DNA from: Armatimonadota bacterium
Lineage (GTDB): Bacteria; Armatimonadota; Zipacnadia; UBA1398; JAKPQA01
Assembly (NCBI GenBank): GCA_029547025.1
Contig: JAKPQA010000144.1
Span: 1-64,000 of the forward strand
Reading direction: 5' to 3'
DNA: 64,000 nucleotides
Of this stretch, positions 61,928 to 64,000 are shown in pieces. Every line of letters begins with the position of its first letter. The first letter of the stretch is position 1. The position numbers and the translations under genes are program-made. The notes under the pieces were generated by a model, which had not been told where the DNA came from, ran no database searches, and saw only the letters and a program-made list of their open reading frames with translations.

Positions 61928-64000
61928 ATGGCGCGGGTCGTTGTGGTCCTGTCGGCTTTGGTGCTGATCGGCGCGGCGGCGGGTGGCGCCGGGGCAGCCG
62001 ACCTGGTGCGGAACGGGACGTTCTCGGACATCGCGCTGGGGAACCTTCCGCATCAGTGGACCGTGCCGACTGGCACGGAGCGTTACGCGGCGGCGGTCGA
62101 CGATGATGGCCACAGCGGCAAGCGCAGCCTGCGTGTCCGGCTGGCCGCCGGCGCCGTGGTGGCGCCTGTGGCGCAAGTCGTGATGTGTGAAGCACAGACT
62201 GATTATGTACTGAGTGCATGGTTCAAAGCCGACGCGCTCAGGCCGGCTGTGACCGTGTCCGGCGTGCTGGAGTCGGGCGAGGCAGTTGAGCTCGCCCGAG
62301 CGCTCTCGGCGGGCCCCGGTGGTTGGCAGGGGGCGAGTGTGCGGTTCAACTCCGGCCCGCTGAGCGAGCTGACCGTGTCGCTACTGCCCCACGCCGGAGA
62401 CGGAGGACCGGCCGAAGGCACGTCGTGGTTTGACGATGTTCAGATCGTCCCCGCCGCCGAGTACCGGCCGGAGGGCGGCCGAGTCGCTGGGGGCTTCGCG
62501 GGACCAGCGCCGGGCCCGAACGTTGCGCGGGGGGCGCCCTACACGCTGAATCCCGCGCCGAACTACGGCCACTGCACCGACGCGGGCGACGGTGTGCAGC
62601 TCACCGACGGCGAGCACAGTGTTGGCTACTTCTGGGTCCAGACGGGCACCGTCGGTTGGTCCGGTGCCGCACAGGTCGACATCACCATCGACCTGGGCCG
62701 AGCGCAGCCCATCGTTGGGTGTTCGTACAGCACGGCTGCCGGGGTTGCGGGAGTTGGCTGGCCGGAACTGATGCTGATCCTGGTCAGCGACGACGGCACA
62801 CGCTGGCGCCAGGTGGGCGACCTGGCACTGCTGTCGGCGAAGCACGGACTGCCGCCGGATGCGGGCTATGCCAACTGGCGGTTCGGGACAGGCGACCTGA
62901 GAGCCTACGGCCGGTACTTCAGGCTGCTGATCGGCACCCCGAGCCCATACACCTTCTGCGATGAGATCGAGGTCTACGGGGGAGACTTCGGCGAGGATGA
63001 CGCCGATCCGGGGACACCGGTGGCCGACCCCGGGCAGCTTGTCCCCGATCTGCGCGTTCACGCCAGCGTCCGTAGGCGCCTGCTCAGCGACATCGCCCGC
63101 CTACGGGCCGAGGCCGAAAGCGCTCCAACAGCGACCGCCGCCTGGGCCGCGAGTGAAGCCGACCGTCTTGAGGCCCTGGCGACGGGTGACCTGGGGCGGT
63201 TCGGCTCGGATTGGCGCGCCATCCATCCGCTGACGCCGCTCCACGCCCAGGTCTACTCGGCTCGGGCCCGGGTCTGGCGCGAGCGAGGCGAGGAGCCTGT
63301 GCGGATCTGGACCAGCAGCCCCTGGGATCCGCTGGAGCCGCTCTCGATCCCGGGACCGGGACCGCAGATGCCGTCAATCGACATCGGCATGGTGAAGGGC
63401 GAGCACCGCGCAGGTGTGTTCAACATTACCAACCTAAGTGGCGAGCCGCTCACGGTTGACATGGCCCTCACGGGCCTACCCGGTGGGCCACATCCCCCCT
63501 GGCTGACGGTCTATCAAGTCGAGTGGATCGAGACGCAGTCGCGCGCGGCCATCGCCGGTCCGCTGATACCCGCCGAGCAGACCCCGGGGGGCTGGCGCGT
63601 GACCGTGCCCTCGGGGATGGTCCGCCAGATGTGGCTCGACGTCAACTCGGCGGCACTGGCCTTCGGGCAACGCCGCGGCGCGATGCGGCTGCGGCTGCCG
63701 GGTGACGACGAGCGCGAGGTCAACCTTTCGGTCCGGGTGTACCCGCTGCAGATGCCCGACCGACTGAGCTGCAGCCTCGGGCTGTGGGACTACACCGGGC
63801 TCGCACCAGCCTACGGGTTGACGCTCGAGAACCAGGACGAGGCCGTCGTCAACATGCGCCAGCACTTCGTCGACACCCCCTGGGCGAGTCCCGGGACTGT
63901 GCCGTGGCCGAAGGGCTTCGACGAGGCGTACGGCCTTGCGGAGCCGCTGGACTTCGCCCGCTTCGACGACTGGGTATCGCGCTGGCCGGGGGCGACCCAC
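61928..64000 (+). CDS. Large secreted carbohydrate-binding/DUF4091-like protein (cut by right edge)
   Basis: 691 codons are open from ATG 61928 to the window end without a stop. Signal peptide MARVVVVLSALVLIGAAAGG, cleaved near GAGAAD. Residues ~25-170 are a CBM-like sandwich (LVRNGTFSDIALGNLPHQW; GTSWFDDVQIVPAAEY). About 180-345 form a discoidin/galactose-binding-like domain (AAQVDITIDLGRAQPIVGC; YGRYFRLLIGTPSPYTFCDE). A helical linker and beta region lead to LNVSVRVYPLQ-like strands and SLGLWDYTGLAPAYGLTLEN, which look like the start of a GH-type barrel (DUF4091-like). The catalytic part lies beyond the edge. Starts 26 bases after the AKR stop. Confidence 0.8.
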   Translation, partial: MARVVVVLSALVLIGAAAGGAGAADLVRNGTFSDIALGNLPHQWTVPTGTERYAAAVDDDGHSGKRSLRVRLAAGAVVAPVAQVVMCEAQTDYVLSAWFKADALRPAVTVSGVLESGEAVELARALSAGPGGWQGASVRFNSGPLSELTVSLLPHAGDGGPAEGTSWFDDVQIVPAAEYRPEGGRVAGGFAGPAPGPNVARGAPYTLNPAPNYGHCTDAGDGVQLTDGEHSVGYFWVQTGTVGWSGAAQVDITIDLGRAQPIVGCSYSTAAGVAGVGWPELMLILVSDDGTRWRQVGDLALLSAKHGLPPDAGYANWRFGTGDLRAYGRYFRLLIGTPSPYTFCDEIEVYGGDFGEDDADPGTPVADPGQLVPDLRVHASVRRRLLSDIARLRAEAESAPTATAAWAASEADRLEALATGDLGRFGSDWRAIHPLTPLHAQVYSARARVWRERGEEPVRIWTSSPWDPLEPLSIPGPGPQMPSIDIGMVKGEHRAGVFNITNLSGEPLTVDMALTGLPGGPHPPWLTVYQVEWIETQSRAAIAGPLIPAEQTPGGWRVTVPSGMVRQMWLDVNSAALAFGQRRGAMRLRLPGDDEREVNLSVRVYPLQMPDRLSCSLGLWDYTGLAPAYGLTLENQDEAVVNMRQHFVDTPWASPGTVPWPKGFDEAYGLAEPLDFARFDDWVSRWPGATH

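Overview
This 64 kb window is high-GC, densely coded bacterial DNA with no rRNA, tRNA, CRISPR array, transposase or prophage gene that I could recognise. It appears to come from a free-living, diderm-like heterotroph specialised in carbohydrate breakdown. Evidence for this includes many secreted or Tat-exported sugar-active proteins, Gfo/Idh/MocA dehydrogenases, aldo/keto reductases, a ThuA-domain protein, a tetraheme cytochrome c, and a sigma-54-type response regulator. The gene set resembles Armatimonadota- or Planctomycetota-like genomes. The order atp operon, murA, mreB recalls the Firmicutes order atp, murAA, mbl, which leans slightly towards a Terrabacteria lineage such as Armatimonadota. 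The phylum cannot be fixed from this sequence alone.

Layout. 1-1.36 kb (minus, cut by the left edge): tandem ModA-like binding lipoprotein. 1.9-3.5 kb: Tat-exported glycosidase-like protein, then an 850-base stretch with only gene remnants. 4.3-6.9 kb (minus): hisF, the ATP-pyrophosphatase half of GMP synthase, and a MutM/Nei-type glycosylase. 7.1-9.4 kb (plus): tightly overlapping ThuA, Tat-exported AKR and tetraheme cytochrome c genes. 9.6-12.5 kb (minus): split transketolase and a Gfo/Idh/MocA oxidoreductase. 12.5-12.7 kb: nested inverted repeats. 13-26 kb: large secreted carbohydrate-active proteins (DUF6259-like, TIM-barrel, heparinase II/III-like) with an MFS transporter and an unknown polytopic membrane protein. 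26-27.8 kb: small membrane protein, structured intergenic DNA and a near-consensus sigma-70 promoter. 27.8-31.5 kb: double-GNAT protein and a zinc/manganese-type ABC transporter. 31.6-37.8 kb: GH99/71-like protein, a lipoprotein, a seven-bladed FG-GAP propeller, an SPFH protein and an FGGY kinase.

38.2-48.8 kb is the core housekeeping block: STAS protein, atpZ, atpI, atpB-E-F-H-A-G-D-C, murA, mreB. It is followed by a ugpC-type shared sugar-importer ATPase under a consensus promoter, tatC, an NtrC-family regulator, and an MrfA-type helicase. 55.1-64 kb returns to sugar metabolism: PcRGLX-like protein, TIM-barrel protein, class II aldolase, secreted beta-sandwich protein, Gfo/Idh/MocA dehydrogenase, AKR, and a large secreted protein cut by the right edge.

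How the parts may work together (inference). Exported glycosidases, lyases and binding proteins release sugars; MFS and UgpC-energised ABC importers take them up; Gfo/Idh/MocA, AKR, ThuA, aldolase, FGGY kinase and transketolase channel them into central metabolism. TatC serves the Tat-signal proteins. The F-ATP synthase has a c subunit with a sodium-type ligand set, so the cell may use sodium bioenergetics. The most unusual candidate system is the ThuA / catalytically atypical exported AKR / tetraheme cytochrome operon.
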